Positions 12,086 through 21,938 are shown, numbered from the stretch's first letter. The stretch is DNA of 64,000 nucleotides from Marinobacter flavimaris (GCF_002933295.1 NZ_PSSW01000003.1:62001-126000), one strand, 5' to 3'. Program-made: numbers and translations. The notes: generated by a model not told the origin, from the letters alone.

Positions 12086-12568
12086 CTACTCCTGGTGGGG
12101 GGTGGAATGTAGCGGAGCGAACGCGCCTTTGGTCAGGAGGGCCAGATCGCGGGGCGCAAGTTCAATCTCTAGCCCTCTGCGCCCCCCGCTGACAAATATG
12201 GTGTCGAAGTCCAATGCCGAGTCGTCAATAAAGGTTGTCAGCTGTTTTCTCTGGCCCAGGGGGCTGACACCACCCAGGACATAGCCGGTGGTGCGCTCGA
12301 CCAACTGTTTGTCTGCCATCCCGGCTTTTTTCCCACCTGAGGCCCGGGCGATCAGTTTCATATTGAGCATGGTGGTCACCGGGACAATGGCAACCACCAG
12401 CTCCTTGCCGTCGATGGCCACAACCAGTGTTTTGAAGACCCGGGCGGGATCCACGCCGGTTTTCTCGGCGGCCTCGGTACCATAGCTCTCGCTGGCCGGG
12501 TCGTGGTCGTACTCATGGATGGTATGGGGTACAGAGGCTTTGCGCGCAGCGTTGATGCCAGGCGTCAT
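12086..12568 (-). CDS. ybaK: Cys-tRNA(Pro)/Cys-tRNA(Cys) deacylase (YbaK/EbsC)
   Basis: A 160-residue trans-editing protein that hydrolyses cysteine mischarged on tRNA(Pro). The lysine-containing segment FKTLVV and the conserved GGVSPLGQRK and FVSGGRRGLEIEL match YbaK of E. coli, and the length is the family norm. The start is preceded by AGGAG about 5 nt upstream. It is first in a two-gene unit with the antiporter. Confidence 0.92.
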   Translation of the reverse strand: MTPGINAARKASVPHTIHEYDHDPASESYGTEAAEKTGVDPARVFKTLVVAIDGKELVVAIVPVTTMLNMKLIARASGGKKAGMADKQLVERTTGYVLGGVSPLGQRKQLTTFIDDSALDFDTIFVSGGRRGLEIELAPRDLALLTKGAFAPLHSTPHQE

Positions 12569-12729
12569 GCTGGGCTCCTGAAAGACGGCAGAAACCGGGA
12601 ATTAAAGCAGCTAAGCGGCATCACAACAACTGTCTGGCGTGGAGGCAAAACCCGATTCCCGGGTGGATTTTACCGGGCATGACATTTGACGCTCGACTTA
12701 AAGCGCCGTTATGACTATTTTTCGTACAT

Positions 12730-12735
12730 TATAAT
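12730..12735 (+). promoter_or_regulatory. -10 element (TATAAT) ahead of the diguanylate cyclase
   Basis: A perfect TATAAT in an A+T-rich stretch. The TTATGA about 15 bp upstream is a poor -35. The implied start near 12742 leaves almost no leader for the ATG at 12749, favouring a start at 12761 or 12791 if this promoter is used. Confidence 0.4.
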
Positions 12736-12748
12736 TATTCAAACATCG

Positions 12749-13978
12749 ATGGCGGTGTTCATGGAGCCTTCGTCGTCGAAATCTCAGGGAATGAAAAGCT
12801 TGAACGAAAACCGCACACCCCTGCGGCGCGCTGGCTGGGTTGCCGTGGTCTATCTGATCGCCGGCTTTGCCTGGATTGCGTTTTCCGACACTCTCGCGGA
12901 AGCATGGTTTCCCGATCCGAAAACCCTCTCCGTCATCCAGACCTGGAAAGGCTCTTTCTTTGTGCTGATAACCGGGGTGATTCTCTTTTCCGTGTTGCTC
13001 CGCCAACTCACCAAGGATCGGGCCCTGCTCAACCTCCAGCACCGACAACGGCAAGCACTCCGTGAGCGCGAGCGGCAGCTCCAGATCCTGATGGACAATC
13101 TCCCGGGCATGGCCTATCGCTGCCTGTATGATCCCGACTGGACGATGAAATTTGTCTCCCAGGGGTGTACCAAGTTGACTGGTTATGAACCGGACGAGTT
13201 GGTCAATAACCGCGTCACCAGCTATGCGGCGCTGGTCAGCGACGCTTCTAATCAGCAACTGTTCGAGCAAGTCAGAGTGGCCCTGGAAAAAGAAGAATCG
13301 TTTTCCCTGGAATACGAGGTCACCCGAAAAGACGGCAGTCGTATCTGGGTCTGGGAGCGGGGACGAGGCGTTCAGGAGGACGATGGCTCGCTCCACCTTG
13401 AAGGCATCATTCTGGACATTTCTGACCGCAAAGTGCTGGAGACAGAGCTTGAGCAAATGGCCACTCGGGATCCCCTGACCGGTCTTCTGAACAGGCGGGA
13501 AATGTCCCGGGTGCTGGATGAGGAGCTTCAGAGAGCCCGACGTTACCAGCGACCCATGGCGGTGCTCTGGGTGGATTTCGACCATTTCAAGGATGTGAAT
13601 GACACCTACGGCCATGCTGCAGGTGACTCGGTTCTCAGAGCTATCAGCCGCCTGTTGCTGGGCAGCGTCCGCAGCGTCGATTCCATCGGTCGGTTTGGCG
13701 GAGAGGAGTTCGTGATTGTTTTGCCTGAAATGGATCTGGAGGAGGCCCAGGAAACGGCCGAGCGTTTGCGGCGCAAAGTGGCGGAAGAGCCGCAGCCGTT
13801 GGGGAATGGCGAGGCGGTGCCCCTGACCATCAGCGTGGGCGTTGCGGTCTACCCGGATCACGGGCAGACTGCTTCGACACTCTGCGCCGCCGCCGACAAA
13901 GCCATGTATCTGGCAAAGGACAGGGGCCGCAACTGTGTCGCCATGGCGCACCTGCACGACCAGGTCCATAATCAGTAG
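12749..13978 (+). CDS. Membrane-anchored PAS-GGDEF diguanylate cyclase
   Basis: About 409 residues: two membrane segments (near residues 30-50 and 75-95), a PAS domain with its PAC tail (about 120-235) and a C-terminal GGDEF domain that makes cyclic di-GMP. The active site reads GGEEF near residue 317. An RSVD inhibitory-site motif lies just before it, so product inhibition is expected. The start is uncertain: ATG codons at 12749, 12761 and 12791 all lack a clear ribosome site. No EAL domain is present. What the PAS domain senses cannot be told. Confidence 0.9.
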   Translation: MAVFMEPSSSKSQGMKSLNENRTPLRRAGWVAVVYLIAGFAWIAFSDTLAEAWFPDPKTLSVIQTWKGSFFVLITGVILFSVLLRQLTKDRALLNLQHRQRQALRERERQLQILMDNLPGMAYRCLYDPDWTMKFVSQGCTKLTGYEPDELVNNRVTSYAALVSDASNQQLFEQVRVALEKEESFSLEYEVTRKDGSRIWVWERGRGVQEDDGSLHLEGIILDISDRKVLETELEQMATRDPLTGLLNRREMSRVLDEELQRARRYQRPMAVLWVDFDHFKDVNDTYGHAAGDSVLRAISRLLLGSVRSVDSIGRFGGEEFVIVLPEMDLEEAQETAERLRRKVAEEPQPLGNGEAVPLTISVGVAVYPDHGQTASTLCAAADKAMYLAKDRGRNCVAMAHLHDQVHNQ

Positions 13979-14026
13979 TGAGACTCGTGTCCCGGCAGGT
14001 GGAGGAGGTGACGTCCGCTTTGCCGC

Positions 14027-14050
14027 GGCCCGGCCAATGTGGCCCGGGCC
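14027..14050 (+). terminator. G+C-rich hairpin after the diguanylate cyclase
   Basis: GGCCCGGCC (14027-14035) pairs with GGCCCGGGCC (14041-14050), with one bulged C, around AATGT. Only a weak T-rich tail (GGTTCTGTTG) follows. Confidence 0.4.
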
Positions 14051-14102
14051 GGTTCTGTTGAACATAGAAAAACAACAATCGTACTGAAAAAGGTTTGAGC
14101 CG

Positions 14103-15389
14103 ATGAACCGACTTGCCCGCCGTGCCCTCCATAGCAGTCAGATTCCCGAGGATCTCGAATCCGTCACCTTTCGGGATGATGCCGGTGAAAATCCGGCAGC
14201 TGCCGGTGTCAGTCAGGAAACGGTTGATGCCCTGTGGCGCAGCGTCCAGAGCCTTTACCGGACCGGCGTGCACCCGGGTATCCAGATTTCCATCCGCCAC
14301 AAGGGTGAGCAGGTTCTGCACCGGGCGATTGGCCATGCCAGTGGCAATGGCCCCCATGACCCGCGCGACGCCGCCAAGGTTCCGATGACGACTGATACTC
14401 CGATCTGCTACTTCTCCGCCTCCAAGGCGGTGACGGCACTGCTTATGCACATGCTGGCGGAACAGGGCCTGGTCAACCTGATGGATCCCGTCTCCTACTA
14501 CTGCCCGGAGTTCGGGGTTAATGGGAAAAGGACCATCACCGTTCACCAGATTCTTTCTCACCGCGGGGGCATTCCTGCCATTCCACGGGAAACGCCGATT
14601 GATGTGCTGTGGGATAACGATGAAATCTGGCGTCTGCTCTGTGCTGCACGACCGGTGGAAGTGGACGGCGCCAAGGTGGCCTATCACGCCATCACCGGCG
14701 GTTTTGTCCTGCAGCGGGTATTGGAACGCGTCACGGGCGACACCATTGAAAAATACCTCGACAAGCATTTGCGTCGGCCCATGGGCATGAAATGGTTTAC
14801 CTATGGCATTGCCCCGGAGCATCTCGATGAGCTGGCCTGCAATTACGCCACCGGACCAACGCCCCGTTTCCCCGTTTCCTGGGTTGTTAACCGCGCGCTG
14901 GGTGGCGATATCCGGACCGTCGAGCGGGTTACCAATGACCCGAGGTTCCAGGAAGCGGTGATTCCTGCGGGCAATCTGTGCGGCACCGCCGAGGAAATGG
15001 GCCGCTTCTTCCAGATGATGCTGAATGGCGGGCTCTGGAACGGCCGTCGTATCTGCAGCGAAATCACAATCCGCCGGGCCATTCAACAGTTCGGTTCGCT
15101 ACAGATAGACCGCACCATGATGATACCCATGCGCTTCAGTGCCGGCATGATGCTGGGTGGCAATCCGGTGGGCCTCTGGGGTCAGAACAGCCGGTTTGCT
15201 TTCGGTCACGTCGGTCTGATCAACAAGCTGTGTTGGGCGGATGCGGCCCGTGATATTTCGGTCAGTCTGCTGAACACCGGCATCCCGATCGTCGGTCATC
15301 ACCTGCCGGCACTGGCGAAGTTCGTCTATACCGTGGGCAATCGTTTTCCGCTCATACCCGAGCACCGGCGACCGCTGATCGCCGCCTAA
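14103..15389 (+). CDS. Serine hydrolase of the beta-lactamase/esterase family (class C fold)
   Basis: A 428-residue protein of the beta-lactamase (PF00144) family. The nucleophile motif S-x-x-K reads SASK in ICYFSASKAVTALL near residue 105, and the tyrosine region AKVAYHAITGG near 195 is in the expected place. No signal peptide is visible, so a cytoplasmic esterase or peptidase is more likely than an exported beta-lactamase. The start is preceded by AAAGG at 10 nt. Its stop lies 10 nt from that of the convergent gene at 15400. Substrate unknown. Confidence 0.85.
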   Translation: MNRLARRALHSSQIPEDLESVTFRDDAGENPAAAGVSQETVDALWRSVQSLYRTGVHPGIQISIRHKGEQVLHRAIGHASGNGPHDPRDAAKVPMTTDTPICYFSASKAVTALLMHMLAEQGLVNLMDPVSYYCPEFGVNGKRTITVHQILSHRGGIPAIPRETPIDVLWDNDEIWRLLCAARPVEVDGAKVAYHAITGGFVLQRVLERVTGDTIEKYLDKHLRRPMGMKWFTYGIAPEHLDELACNYATGPTPRFPVSWVVNRALGGDIRTVERVTNDPRFQEAVIPAGNLCGTAEEMGRFFQMMLNGGLWNGRRICSEITIRRAIQQFGSLQIDRTMMIPMRFSAGMMLGGNPVGLWGQNSRFAFGHVGLINKLCWADAARDISVSLLNTGIPIVGHHLPALAKFVYTVGNRFPLIPEHRRPLIAA

Positions 15390-15399
15390 GGCAAAGGGT

Positions 15400-15744
15400 T
15401 CAGAGCGTCCTGAGCTGGGCTTCGAGTATGCCCAGCACGGAGGACAGAATGTCCCTGAAATCCGTCAGGGTCTGGGTGCGCTGGATGACGTCTTCCCGGT
15501 TTTCATCAAGTCGCTCAAGCTTGGGCACAACCCGGCGTATGCCTTCTGTAATTACCTCATAGGGGTAATGGTGGTCCTGGATACTGAGCTTGTTTATCTC
15601 GGCCACTTCCTGGCTGAAGATGCTGATGATGTCGTACAGCATGTCCTTATGGTGAATGCTGCTGGCTTCCCAGTAGGCATCGTCCAGCAGTTCCAGCAGC
15701 GACAGATATTCACGGAGGGTATCCGCCACGGATGTCTGGGTCAT
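15400..15744 (-). CDS. Hypothetical small helical protein
   Basis: A 114-residue acidic protein, apparently all alpha-helical, with no membrane segment or signal peptide. I recognise no family. It has a good ribosome site (AGGAG 6 nt before the ATG) and converges with the serine hydrolase. Coding is supported by the ribosome site and by codon use like that of its neighbours. Confidence 0.7.
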   Translation of the reverse strand: MTQTSVADTLREYLSLLELLDDAYWEASSIHHKDMLYDIISIFSQEVAEINKLSIQDHHYPYEVITEGIRRVVPKLERLDENREDVIQRTQTLTDFRDILSSVLGILEAQLRTL

Positions 15745-15940
15745 GGGAGCTCCTGTCGGTGGGCAATGTCGTCTCTACAGGGAACTATAGCAGGGGTTCT
15801 GTCGTCTGGATGACAGGTGGTCCGGCAGAGCTGAAAATAAAAATGAAACTCTATTCATTTTAATTGCACTATGTCGGACAGTTGTGCAGACTTGCGTGAT
15901 GGGAAAAGGATCTATCACGACTCATTGGACGAGAAGCCGA

Positions 15941-16192
15941 ATGGACAAGCCCACACCCCCCAGTAACCAGCCCGCCTCCCGCGAGGTCAAGCTGGACCAT
16001 CACGACAGCGTTCGCAATCATGTGCACCAGCAGGTGCGCTCTGAAGTTGAACGGCTGGAGCGCCGAATAGAAACCCTGCGTCTTGTCAAAGCACCCCACG
16101 CGGCCATCATGATCTCCACCTATGAACGCATGATCGACCGCAAGAAAGGCTTCCTGCAGAACTGGGACCTCAGGGATGGCGGCGCCAGCTAG
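15941..16192 (+). CDS. Hypothetical small basic protein
   Basis: An 83-residue protein with a charged coiled-coil-like centre (RSEVERLERRIETLR) and a histidine-rich stretch before it. I recognise no family. The start at 15941 (MDKPTPP) is chosen because GAGAAG lies just upstream; the frame extends to 15884. Its last 4 bases overlap the end of the convergent lipoprotein gene. Confidence 0.6.
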   Translation: MDKPTPPSNQPASREVKLDHHDSVRNHVHQQVRSEVERLERRIETLRLVKAPHAAIMISTYERMIDRKKGFLQNWDLRDGGAS

Positions 16193-17259
16193 CGCTCGGC
16201 AATAGCCACCGTTGACCAACTGGTGACTGCATCCGCGTCTTCCTGGTAGGTGCAATTGGCCGGATTCGGAATGGTGTCCTGCCCGTCGGTTGAGTCAGGG
16301 TCGTCAATGCGCGCTGGCTCGCCGTTCGAGGCAAAAATCCTCACCAGATCCATGTTGTAATCCAGCTCGACTCTCAGGCAGTCCGGGCTGTTGTCTCCCA
16401 GGCCATAACCTGGATAGCGATCAAGTGTGATCACCTCGGATTCGTCATTCTTTATAAACAGCGTGTCGGTGTTTTCGTCAATGAAATCCTGGCGCAGTTC
16501 AATGCTGCCATGGTTCCGGCTCAGGTAGTCGGCGGTGGCGAATTCGGTGGGGCTGTAGCCCAGTGTCATGAAACTGTTGGCATCAAACCGGCTGCCTGCC
16601 AGCACGCTGACCAGTTCCGGCTGGGCGGCCTGCTCCTCTTCTTCAACACTGCGGCTGACGTACTGGATCGTGCGATATACCTTGTTTTCGAGATCCGAGC
16701 CTTCCGGGCCATCCGGCAGGTAACGCCAGTCGAGCGTCGGGTAGATCCAGAGCTGGTCGTTCAGCGGCAGATCGGCAATCACCGCCGACTGGTCTGTGAA
16801 CCGGATCTGCGCGCCGTTGCCCCGGCTGTTGTAGGTGCCTGCGACACCATCTGCAATCCTCTGGCTGATGTATCGTTTGCCTTCCTGGAAATTGGTGACT
16901 TCGCCGGAGGCCAGCACCTGGTTCATCAGGTCCAGCGGGTTGCGCACGCTGTCATAGCTGGTGCCGGCGTCCGTTGGCGTGGCGCGGATGAAAACCTCGA
17001 TGTGGCTGCGTATTTCCCCGGTGGTTTGCAGGTCGTCGGAATCGTCTGCTGCCGGCTGGATGCCCCGGTAAAAGTCCCAGAAACGGGTATTGCCGAGGTT
17101 GTCCGGTGCCACCTCCGTGTTTTCCAGGTTGAAGCTCGAGAACGTCAGATCCACATTGGTCGCCGGATTGAACGCGGAAGGTCCGGTATCCTCAAGTCCG
17201 CAGCCACTCAGGACAAGTGTGGTCATGGAAACAGCGGCGAAAATGCAGGAATGTCTCAT
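16189..17259 (-). CDS. Outer-membrane-type lipoprotein of unknown function
   Basis: A 356-residue protein with a lipoprotein signal peptide ending in the lipobox LSGC at residues 17-20. The residue after the cysteine is glycine, not aspartate, so outer-membrane sorting is likely. The mature part is acidic and has no domain I recognise. It is transcribed away from the hybrid histidine kinase, with 127 bp between them, and could be co-regulated or sensed by it; that is conjecture. Confidence 0.8.
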   Translation of the reverse strand: MRHSCIFAAVSMTTLVLSGCGLEDTGPSAFNPATNVDLTFSSFNLENTEVAPDNLGNTRFWDFYRGIQPAADDSDDLQTTGEIRSHIEVFIRATPTDAGTSYDSVRNPLDLMNQVLASGEVTNFQEGKRYISQRIADGVAGTYNSRGNGAQIRFTDQSAVIADLPLNDQLWIYPTLDWRYLPDGPEGSDLENKVYRTIQYVSRSVEEEEQAAQPELVSVLAGSRFDANSFMTLGYSPTEFATADYLSRNHGSIELRQDFIDENTDTLFIKNDESEVITLDRYPGYGLGDNSPDCLRVELDYNMDLVRIFASNGEPARIDDPDSTDGQDTIPNPANCTYQEDADAVTSWSTVAIAER

Positions 17260-17386
17260 TTCAGATGGCCCCGGGATGCGAAAAACGGTGTAAACGGCTA
17301 AAGTGAGTCACCGGGTCGGTATAGCCCCGGCGTGGCTACTGACAGTAAAACAAAAAACCGGTATCTACCCTCGCGGAGATCACATT

Positions 17387-20300
17387 TTGCGGCAACGGCT
17401 TGAATTGGCGCTTCCAGCGGTGACGTCTTTGGTAGCGGTCCTGCTGTTCCTGGTCACGGCCATGATGCCGGCGTCGGCCAGTGCGGCCGGGCCCTGCCAT
17501 GATGGCGAGATTGTACTGGACGGCGGTATCGAGAGTATCCGTGATCTGGGTGGCTGCATCTGGTATCTCGAGGACCCGGGGCAGGAACTGACCCTCGATG
17601 AGGTTCGCGCTCTCGAATCGGGTGCCTTTACCCGCCACGACGGCGGCGTGTTGAACTTCGGCTACACGGAATCCGCATACTGGGTGCGCCTGGATCTCCG
17701 CTCCGCGGGCAATCCGGACCAGAACGGATGGATCCTTGAGCTTGCCCTGCCTCTGGTGGATGAAGTCACCCTGTTCATGGTTCGCGACGGAGATCTGGTT
17801 GATCAGCGACAGGCGGGTTATGAGGACAACTGGGTGGAACGGGACCTGGCTGTCCCCAACCCGACATTCCGCCTTTCACTGGCACCGGATTCCCTGAGCC
17901 ACGTCTACTTGCGGGTGGTCAACACCAATACTTTCCGTCTGCCGATCAGCCTCTGGCACCCGGACAGCTACATTGAAAAAGTCTCGGTGGATGAGCTGGT
18001 GCGGGGCATCCTGCTTGGTTCGGTGCTGGCCATTCTTGCCTACAACCTGTTCGTCGCGGTCTCGGTTCGCGAGCGGAGCAACATCTATTACGTGCTCTAC
18101 CTGGTCTTTGCGGCCATCTTTATCTTCACCGAACAGGTTCACGGTATCCAGCTTCTCGACAGCCGGCCCGCTCTGTTCGACAAGCAGTTCCTGCACTTCC
18201 AGATCATTCTGACCTGGTTCTGGGGCCTTCTGATGGCAAGGTCGCTGCTTGAAACCCGGGAACGGTCGGCCGATCTTGATCAGGTCATCCGCCTGTGCCT
18301 GTATTCGGTGGTTGCCACTTTCGTGCTGTCGCTGTTCCTGCCCTACCACGTGGCCATGGAATGGATTGTGGTTGGCTCCATTCTGCTGAGCCTGATTTTG
18401 ATCGTGGTCAGTTACCTGTCCTGGCGCTATTACAATCCGGCGGCCCGTTCCTATTTTTTCGCCTGGACACTGGCGCTGGTGGGCTTCGGTATCTATGCCC
18501 TGACGGTGATGGGCATACTGCCATTGAACACCTTCACCGCTTACTCACCCCAGTTTGGTCTGACCGCGCAGATTATCCTGTTTTCTTTTGCCCTCGCAGA
18601 CAGGATCAAGCAGGTCCAGGGCGAGGCCCTGGGCTGGAGCCAGCGGGCGTTGTCGAACCTTCAGCGTTACCAGTCGCTGTTCGATAACGCCATCGAGGGC
18701 GTGTTCCAGATGTCGCCGGACCGGCGATTTGTCACGGCCAATCCCGCCATGGCGCGCCTGCTGGGCTATAACAGCAGCCGCGAGTTGCTCAAGCGGAACC
18801 CGGACGTACTGGAAACCTGCATCGCCGACGAGCGGTTGCGGCGGCTGGTGATCGAGCAGCTGGAGGCCCGGGGCACGGTCAAGGGCATTGAGGCCCGATA
18901 CCTTACCCGGGACGGTGACGAGCGCTGGGCGACCATCTCACTGCATACGGTGTATGACACCGAGGGTGAGCCGACCCATCTGGAAGGCACCTGCATCGAC
19001 GCCACCGAAAGTCACAATCGCTTGAGGATCGAGAGGGAGCGCGAGCAGGAGCGTCTCGAGAAGGAGCTTGCCCGCAATTCCGCGGAGGCGAAAAGCCAGT
19101 TCCTGGCCAATATGAGCCATGAGATCCGCACACCGCTGGCAGCCATCATCGGTTACGGAGAAACGCTGCTTGATCCGGATCTCAGTGAACCGGAGAAAAG
19201 AAGCAGTGCCGAGACGGTGGTGCGCAGCGGCCGACATCTGCTGGACCTGGTCAACGACATCCTCGACCACTCGAAAATCGACGCCAACAAACTGGATGTG
19301 GACATCGTATCGGTCAATCTGCCGGAACTTCTTGACGAGATTCGCGCCTTCTTCGCGCCAAGAGCCCGGGAAAAAGGACTGGATTTCAGCATCATCTGCG
19401 AATACCCGTTGCCGGAGCAGGTGCGCACTGACCCCACCCGACTGCGCCAGATCATTATCAACCTGTGTGGTAATGCCCTTAAATTTACCGATAAGGGGTC
19501 CATTTCCCTGGTGGTCCGTTGTGATCGCGATCAGGAATTGCTCGTGGCCCGGGTCGTGGATACCGGCATTGGCATGAAGCCGGAGCAATTGGGGCGGCTG
19601 TTCGATCCCTTTGCCCAGGGCAGCGCCGCCATTTCCAGGCAATATGGTGGCACCGGCCTCGGGCTCAGCATTTCCCGGCGTCTGGCGGAAATGCTTGGCG
19701 GCAGTATCCGGGTGAACAGCACCTATGGCGAGGGCAGCGAGTTTGAGCTTTCGATCCGGACCGGGCCACTGGATGAGGTGCATTTCCTGCGCGACGCCTC
19801 GGAGCTGAGCCAGCGCCGCCGGACCATCCCCATGGTTGTCGCGCCGCGATTGTCAGGGCGTATCCTGTGTGCCGAGGACAACGAGGTGAACCGGCGGCTT
19901 GTTTCCCTGTTGGTGTCTCGAACCGGAGCCGAGCTTGTCCATGTGAGCAACGGAGCGGAAGCCCTGGAAATGGCGATTCGCGAACCCTTTGATCTGATCC
20001 TGATGGACATACAGATGCCGGTGATGAACGGCCGTGACGCCACGGCGGCACTTCGCGAAGCCGGGGTGAATACGCCGGTCATCGCGCTCACCGCCAATGT
20101 GATGTCCGAGGACATTGCCGATTATCGCCTGGCCGGCTGCAATGAACACCTGGCGAAGCCCATCGACAAGCAGCGCTTCTATGAAACACTGGGACGATAC
20201 CTTTCGGTGACGCCGGCCTCCGCTAATGAACGAACCTCACGCTATCAGGGCAAGGTGCTGGTTGCCGAAGACAACACCGAAAACCGGCAGCTGGTAGAGC

Positions 20301-20920
20301 GTATGCTGCGCCGGGAAGGTCTGGACGTCGTGGCAGTGACCGGCGGCGAGGACGCGGTTCGGACTGCATTGTCCGATACGGTTCATCTGGTGCTGATGGA
20401 CCGTCACATGCCGGGAATGGATGGTGTTGATGCCACCAGGTTGCTGCGCCAGGCCGGGTTCCGCCGGCCGGTGATTGCCTTTACAGCCGGCGATCAGCAG
20501 GAAACCGATGCATTGCTTGAGGCCGGATGTGACGGCGTGCTGAACAAGCCCATTGATCAGTCCCACCTGACGGCCCTGCTGGATCGGCTGCTGGGCACGG
20601 GCCCCGTTTTCGCCGCGGATACCGGCGAAGACGCTGAAATTGCCCACCTGGTGGCACAGTTTCTTGATGGGCTTGCCGCGCGGCGGACCCGAATGGATGC
20701 CGCGCTGGCGGACGCAGATCGTGAAGCAATGAAAACCGAAGCCCACCAGATCAAGGGCACGGCGGGTGCCATGGGCTATCCGCTGATGACCCGACAGGCG
20801 GGTATACTGGAAGAGCTGCTGAAAGTCACTGAGCCGGACTGGGAACGTGTTCGCAGCGAACTGAAGGAACTCGGTGAAATGATAGACCGTGCCCTCGCCG
20901 CTGCGAAAACGCCAGGCTGA
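17387..20920 (+). CDS. Hybrid histidine kinase: 7TMR-DISM, PAS, HisKA, HATPase, two receivers, Hpt
   Basis: About 1177 residues. An exported 7TMR-DISM extracellular domain (about 30-190) is followed by seven membrane segments (200-405) and PAS/PAC (425-545). HisKA has SHEIRTP near 577, and the ATPase domain has GTGLGLS near 756. Two receiver domains follow (825-935, LMDIQMP; 955-1068, LMDRHMP), then an Hpt domain with AHQIKGTAGAMG near 1119. This is a full internal phosphorelay. I favour a TTG start at 17387: CGGAGA lies 8 nt upstream and the product begins with a clean signal peptide. A GTG at 17303 is the alternative. It starts a three-gene operon ending in a lone receiver. Confidence 0.9.
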   Translation: MRQRLELALPAVTSLVAVLLFLVTAMMPASASAAGPCHDGEIVLDGGIESIRDLGGCIWYLEDPGQELTLDEVRALESGAFTRHDGGVLNFGYTESAYWVRLDLRSAGNPDQNGWILELALPLVDEVTLFMVRDGDLVDQRQAGYEDNWVERDLAVPNPTFRLSLAPDSLSHVYLRVVNTNTFRLPISLWHPDSYIEKVSVDELVRGILLGSVLAILAYNLFVAVSVRERSNIYYVLYLVFAAIFIFTEQVHGIQLLDSRPALFDKQFLHFQIILTWFWGLLMARSLLETRERSADLDQVIRLCLYSVVATFVLSLFLPYHVAMEWIVVGSILLSLILIVVSYLSWRYYNPAARSYFFAWTLALVGFGIYALTVMGILPLNTFTAYSPQFGLTAQIILFSFALADRIKQVQGEALGWSQRALSNLQRYQSLFDNAIEGVFQMSPDRRFVTANPAMARLLGYNSSRELLKRNPDVLETCIADERLRRLVIEQLEARGTVKGIEARYLTRDGDERWATISLHTVYDTEGEPTHLEGTCIDATESHNRLRIEREREQERLEKELARNSAEAKSQFLANMSHEIRTPLAAIIGYGETLLDPDLSEPEKRSSAETVVRSGRHLLDLVNDILDHSKIDANKLDVDIVSVNLPELLDEIRAFFAPRAREKGLDFSIICEYPLPEQVRTDPTRLRQIIINLCGNALKFTDKGSISLVVRCDRDQELLVARVVDTGIGMKPEQLGRLFDPFAQGSAAISRQYGGTGLGLSISRRLAEMLGGSIRVNSTYGEGSEFELSIRTGPLDEVHFLRDASELSQRRRTIPMVVAPRLSGRILCAEDNEVNRRLVSLLVSRTGAELVHVSNGAEALEMAIREPFDLILMDIQMPVMNGRDATAALREAGVNTPVIALTANVMSEDIADYRLAGCNEHLAKPIDKQRFYETLGRYLSVTPASANERTSRYQGKVLVAEDNTENRQLVERMLRREGLDVVAVTGGEDAVRTALSDTVHLVLMDRHMPGMDGVDATRLLRQAGFRRPVIAFTAGDQQETDALLEAGCDGVLNKPIDQSHLTALLDRLLGTGPVFAADTGEDAEIAHLVAQFLDGLAARRTRMDAALADADREAMKTEAHQIKGTAGAMGYPLMTRQAGILEELLKVTEPDWERVRSELKELGEMIDRALAAAKTPG

Positions 20921-20952
20921 CGTGTGTGAGTATGACCAACAGGAAGAACCCG

Positions 20953-21510
20953 ATGAGTGAGCTGCCGGAACGCCGAGAACACCATTCCCTGAGCATGATG
21001 TATGGTACCTATGCCGACATCCTGTTTGTGTTGTTTCCCTTTCTGATTATCGGTATGCAACGGTTGTGGGAAGGCCGGCTTTACGAAACCCTGCTGCGAC
21101 CGGACCTGAGCATCGCCGCCGCTATCCTTGCCGGTCTGGCTATCGGCAAGTTCGTGCTCGGTCTCGTGACCAACCGGGAGCTCGGGCGCTACAAGGAGCG
21201 CATTGTTTTCTTCATCGCCCTGACGCTTTTCGTGGTGCTGGGGCCGGCAATCATTCTGATCCTGAGTATACTGGGAAGCGCGGATGTACCCGGTTTTGTA
21301 ACCTTTGTTCAGCCGATCCTTCTGATTATTGCGATATCCCTCTACACAACCGCTGTGAGCATCAGCAATATACTGACACGGTTTGGCATGGAGGACGGGA
21401 CGACGGCCAATCCGGAGACCTCGCCACGCTCTGACTACAGTGACATGAGCGAGCCCCGACCAGCGCCGCTGGACCTGCCACGGCGCACAGGCAACGACCC
21501 GACAGTTTGA
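20953..21510 (+). CDS. Hypothetical membrane protein in the kinase operon
   Basis: A 185-residue protein with about four membrane segments (residues 15-40, 50-72, 85-110 and 120-140) and a hydrophilic, proline-rich tail of 50 residues. I recognise no family. The start at 20953 has AGGAAG 6 nt upstream; upstream in-frame starts at 20926 and 20932 are less supported. It lies between the hybrid kinase (32 nt) and the receiver (14 nt), so it is probably part of the same signalling module, perhaps as target or accessory. Confidence 0.75.
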   Translation: MSELPERREHHSLSMMYGTYADILFVLFPFLIIGMQRLWEGRLYETLLRPDLSIAAAILAGLAIGKFVLGLVTNRELGRYKERIVFFIALTLFVVLGPAIILILSILGSADVPGFVTFVQPILLIIAISLYTTAVSISNILTRFGMEDGTTANPETSPRSDYSDMSEPRPAPLDLPRRTGNDPTV

Positions 21511-21524
21511 GAGGAGCAACCCAC

Positions 21525-21938
21525 ATGACGGATCTGAAAGTGCTGGTAGTGGAAGATGAGCCTGTGATGCGAGAGCGGCTCGTGGATATGCTCTACAACG
21601 CTGGCGCAACCAAAGTGATCGAGTGTATTGACGCAGCTTCCGCCAGGACGGCTTTCAAAGCCGGGGAATTTCACATCATCCTGCTGGATCTGGGGTTGCC
21701 GGACGGCGATGGGCACGAACTGATGCTGGAATTCAAGGACGCCCGTGAGGAACAGCACATTGTGCTGGTGACGGCGGACGATTCGATCGAGAGTATTCAG
21801 CGTGCGATCAGTGCCGGCGCTAACGGCTACGTGGTCAAGCCTTATTCCCAGGAAAAAATACACGATGTGGTCAACAATTACGCCATGGTTCACGGCGGCG
21901 ATATGGCGATGATGCAGGGTCTGAACCGGCGCCACTGA
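21525..21938 (+). CDS. Single-domain response regulator (CheY-like receiver)
   Basis: A 137-residue receiver domain with no output domain. The acidic pair VVEDE is near residue 10, the phospho-acceptor aspartate in LLDLGLP near 54, threonine in LVTADD near 83 and lysine in VVKPY near 105. GAGGAG precedes the ATG. It is the likely end point of the phosphorelay from the hybrid kinase two genes upstream. A perfect 9-bp dyad (21921-21929 with 21939-21947) spans its stop codon but has no T-run. Confidence 0.9.
   Translation: MTDLKVLVVEDEPVMRERLVDMLYNAGATKVIECIDAASARTAFKAGEFHIILLDLGLPDGDGHELMLEFKDAREEQHIVLVTADDSIESIQRAISAGANGYVVKPYSQEKIHDVVNNYAMVHGGDMAMMQGLNRRH

Noticed and set aside
13830..15086. 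418-codon minus-strand frame opposite the serine hydrolase
   Set aside because: The plus strand encodes a clear hydrolase with SxxK; the antisense frame has no recognisable domain.
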